Assembly (NCBI GenBank): GCA_029747585.1 | Contig: JAPEVF010000777.1 | Span: 1-21,277 of the forward strand | Origin: Pleurotus djamor | Lineage: Eukaryota; Basidiomycota; Agaricomycetes; Agaricales; Pleurotaceae | Direction: 5' to 3' | Length of the DNA stretch: 21,277 nt | In this document: positions 19,171 through 21,277 of the stretch, piece after piece | How positions within the stretch are numbered: the stretch's first letter is position 1 | How the letters are laid out: every line of letters starts with the position of its first letter | The notes under the pieces: model-generated | What the model was told of the DNA's origin: nothing | Database searches by the model: none | What the model saw: only the letters and a program-made list of their open reading frames with translations | Program-made: the position numbers and the translations under genes

Positions 19171-20785
19171 ATGCCTTTCCACTTCAGTGATGCTGGCTCT
19201 GCGGTTTTTCTTCAGGTGTAGGTGTGATGAAGTCAACCTATTTTTCCTTCATTGAAGACATCCGTCCAGGACTATCCAAAACTACGTTGAAGTCATATCT
19301 CTGGGTAAAAACCAACAGTGTTTCTCACTTTTTTACAAACGACCTGACCATGATCGACAGCGATATTATTCTACGACTACCTTTTGACCTTTGACCTTGA
19401 GGTCGAACGATTCTGGAGGAGGCCCAAGCTCTCTCTTGTTCCAATACTGTTCTTTGTAAACCGCTACGGTGTCCTCCTAGGATACGTCCCGACCGTCGTT
19501 ATGTTACTGAGACCAGAATTCCTCCTTCCCGGCAATGTATGTCCCTTTCCTTTCTCTAATACATCCAACTAACTCAACCTTCTCCCTTGCATGAACTCGT
19601 AGAGGTGAGTGTGCTACCAGGCGTGACTAGCGAAGTTTTACCCTAACATNCCCCCCGGTTGTTACATATACCATAGGGTATTCGCCAACTTTCGTCTTGC
19701 ATACGCACATACGGTCATCGCAGGTACGGTTGTCAATCATTTCAGCCTTCTCTTCAAGCTTCTCATGGCAGTACAGTGATATTGGTGATTCGAACTTCAG
19801 CATTATATGCGTATAATCGCCGAGTCACCGTATGCCTTTCCGGCTTAATCTTTAGCATGATCATTCACGGAGCTGTATGACCTACCCATGTGGTTCTATT
19901 CGCCCTACGCAGCTGACCACGTATCTACCTCTCGCAGGTACTCTGGACAATTATGGACAAATCAAACAAGCTCCACGCACAAGAAAGCCTATGCATCAAC
20001 GTATACAACCACTCTCAGTGAGTGATGTAATTTTTGCTGATGGCATAAACTCAAGAGGACGTCATTTATCTTCCTCCTGAATAGAGGGAATCGTGAGTAC
20101 AATGTGTAACCAAACGCGTCTCTCTGACCAATGCGCTCAGAATTGTGACTTCCCAAATAGCTTCACGTTGTGGTCAGCGTTAATACGCGATGGTAGGTCA
20201 CTTCCGTAAGGCACTTATAACGTGTCCTGATGACCGAATACCTCCCCGACTTTAGGTGCTGTCTACTTTGGGTATGGACGTTTCGCTAAATTAGTGTTCA
20301 CAAGGCTGAATCCCCTCTCTCAGAGTGCTCTTTATCACAAACTTCGCAAATATACTGATGCTCTTGGTGAGTAGTATCACCACAAGGGGACTTGAGCCTT
20401 CTCATTTTTGAACCGCAGCTAGGTCCAGTAGGTCCTACACTTGAATGATCCTTTCGCTGATTGATCAATCTTGCCTTAGCCCGCCTTGAAGGCTTTGCTG
20501 ACCGATATAATCAACATGTACGCTCCGAGGATCTATCCTAGCGTGACGAACAACACAATAACGGGCACATCTTTCCACAGACTCGCATCGACCTTGATTT
20601 CGCGGCTCATGCTCAATCTACGCGATAAATCCGTGACCAAGCTTCATGGCGACACGCTGACCACCAGACCCATCGATGCACCGATCCAATTTGCGCCAAG
20701 AATGCCTAACAGAAACGCTAACGCAACAGGCTTCTCGGCTTTTTCCTGGAAGAGTGACATCTCGTCGACGATTCTCGACGCATAA
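19171..20785 (+). CDS. DUF6533-family multi-helix membrane protein, possibly degenerate
   Basis: Agaricomycete orphan membrane protein. Model: 19171-19217, 19258-19304, 19361-19536, 19603-19604, 19677-19723, 19777-19874, 19938-20017, 20087-20092, 20093 excluded as donor, then 20141-20192, 20256-20271, 20324-20366, 20419-20427, 20480-20517, 20581-20785. The exon after 20017 is 7 bases with its acceptor G at 20085 or 20086, depending on the exact AG used. About 288 residues result. Signatures are clear: IQNYVEVISL then FYDYLLTFDLEVERFW and ILFFVNRYG (DUF6533 proper, residues about 22-70), ILVIRTSALYAYNRRV, IRDGAVYFG, NILMLL and the C-terminal SRLMLNLRD. Oddities: a 2-base and a 7-base micro-exon are needed to keep the frame, the first intron is only about 40 bases, and helix 5, expected between 20018 and 20140, cannot be found. 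One N (19650) lies in an intron. The family is secure; intactness is not. Confidence 0.7.
19603..19604 (+). other. Candidate 2-nt micro-exon in the DUF6533 gene
   Basis: The bases AG sit between a perfect acceptor (ctcgtag) and a strong donor (gtgagt). Including them joins the exon ending GGCAAT (phase 0) to the exon starting GGTATTCGCC in the frame that carries the family sequence; skipping them shifts the frame. Confidence 0.4.
19650..19656 (+). other. Ambiguous base before a C6 tract
   Basis: Second N of the window, again in the context acatN followed by six C. It falls within a predicted intron of the DUF6533 gene, so it does not affect the protein, but it shows the same base-calling problem as 11899. 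Confidence 0.9.
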
Positions 20786-21277
20786 ATCACCCTCAAGGAT
20801 AGGGGAATCAGGGGTAATCAGGGAAGTGTCTCCTGACCTGGGCTTTGAACGTAACATCGAGGTCTCAAGGGATGGCTTGGGGATGGCACGTCGCGTTGAC
20901 GTCGCGTTATCTACGTTAGACTTGATGATTGTATCTAATTTATGGCGAGAGGGCAGGCCCCATACGTGGTTGATATTACTTACGAAGTTGGGCAAATCTG
21001 TCGATCGATTCCTTTTCAAGAGTGTGGTTCGCCTCGACATTGCGGATGTTTCCATCCATACATCCTGCGCTGTATATGCGGACACCTACTGAGGCTCCTT
21101 GCATTTGATTGGTCCTGGAAACGGTCGGCGGCTTTTCAAAGATCAAAACCGAGTCGCAATTTTTGGAGGACAGGAGAATACAAGTAGGATACTCTCTCTA
21201 CACTGCCAGTCCATCGGGAAAAGTACGAGGTGGATTTTGACTTTGACCTTGGAGTGACACATTTGGGGTAAATGAAT
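20786..21277. other. Right edge, no gene recognised
   Basis: Open frames exist on both strands (to 21092 on plus and 21085 on minus), but they overlap one another and the DUF6533 last exon and show no family motif. A gene entering from the right of the window cannot be excluded. Confidence 0.4.

Noticed and set aside
19130..19215. Earlier start for the DUF6533 gene with a gtgtag donor
   Set aside because: It can be spliced in frame, but it lies too close to the TATA box and uses a poorer donor than gtaggt at 19218.
18805..19236. A 143-residue minus-strand frame before the DUF6533 gene
   Set aside because: No motif or splice pattern, overlaps plus-strand frames and the DUF6533 promoter and first exon.
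20618..21085. Overlapping frames of 155 (minus) and 138 (plus) residues at the right end
   Set aside because: They oppose each other, run into the last DUF6533 exon and have no recognisable family feature.

Overview
The window looks like nuclear DNA of a mushroom-forming basidiomycete (Agaricomycetes). Almost every gene is cut by many 46-60 base GT-AG introns. Two of the membrane-protein families present (DUF6533 and DUF6534) are, to my knowledge, characteristic of Agaricomycetes. No prokaryotic operon, rRNA, tRNA or intact transposon was recognised. All gene models were assembled by hand from splice sites and protein-family resemblance; none was checked against a database.

Layout, left to right. 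A plus-strand secreted pectate lyase of family PL9 (490-2021) converges on a minus-strand hotdog-fold thioesterase (2535-3299). Next, on the minus strand, come a 12-exon seven-helix DUF6534 protein (3676-5235) and a two-exon HET-domain protein with an N-terminal ZZ zinc finger (5838-8473). About 3 kb without a recognisable gene follows (8523-11560). Then three paralogous GPCR-like seven-helix genes lie head to tail on the plus strand: copy A (11677-13265), copy B (14632-16266) and copy C (16717-18316). A and B are recent duplicates of a unit of about 2 kb that includes promoter and 3' flank; C is older. A doubtful short membrane ORF sits on the minus strand between A and B. A 14-exon DUF6533 gene on the plus strand (19171-20785) closes the set. 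The last 0.5 kb is unassigned.

How the genes relate. This is not an operon or an obvious biosynthetic cluster. The theme is recognition and rapid change: five orphan multi-helix membrane proteins from three families, plus a HET-type incompatibility or innate-immunity-like protein. The lyase and thioesterase are ordinary pectin-degradation and acyl-thioester functions.

The most interesting part is the A/B/C array. All three copies keep the seven-helix core, including a cysteine at the start of helix 3 and one in the second extracellular loop, as in classical GPCRs. Yet each has a different reading-frame irregularity upstream of that core: a start-frame mismatch in A, a five- versus six-C tract in B, and a 7-bp tandem duplication in C. 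Two ambiguous bases directly before C6 tracts show that homopolymer base calling is uncertain here, so sequencing error and pseudogenisation must be separated before B or A is called broken.
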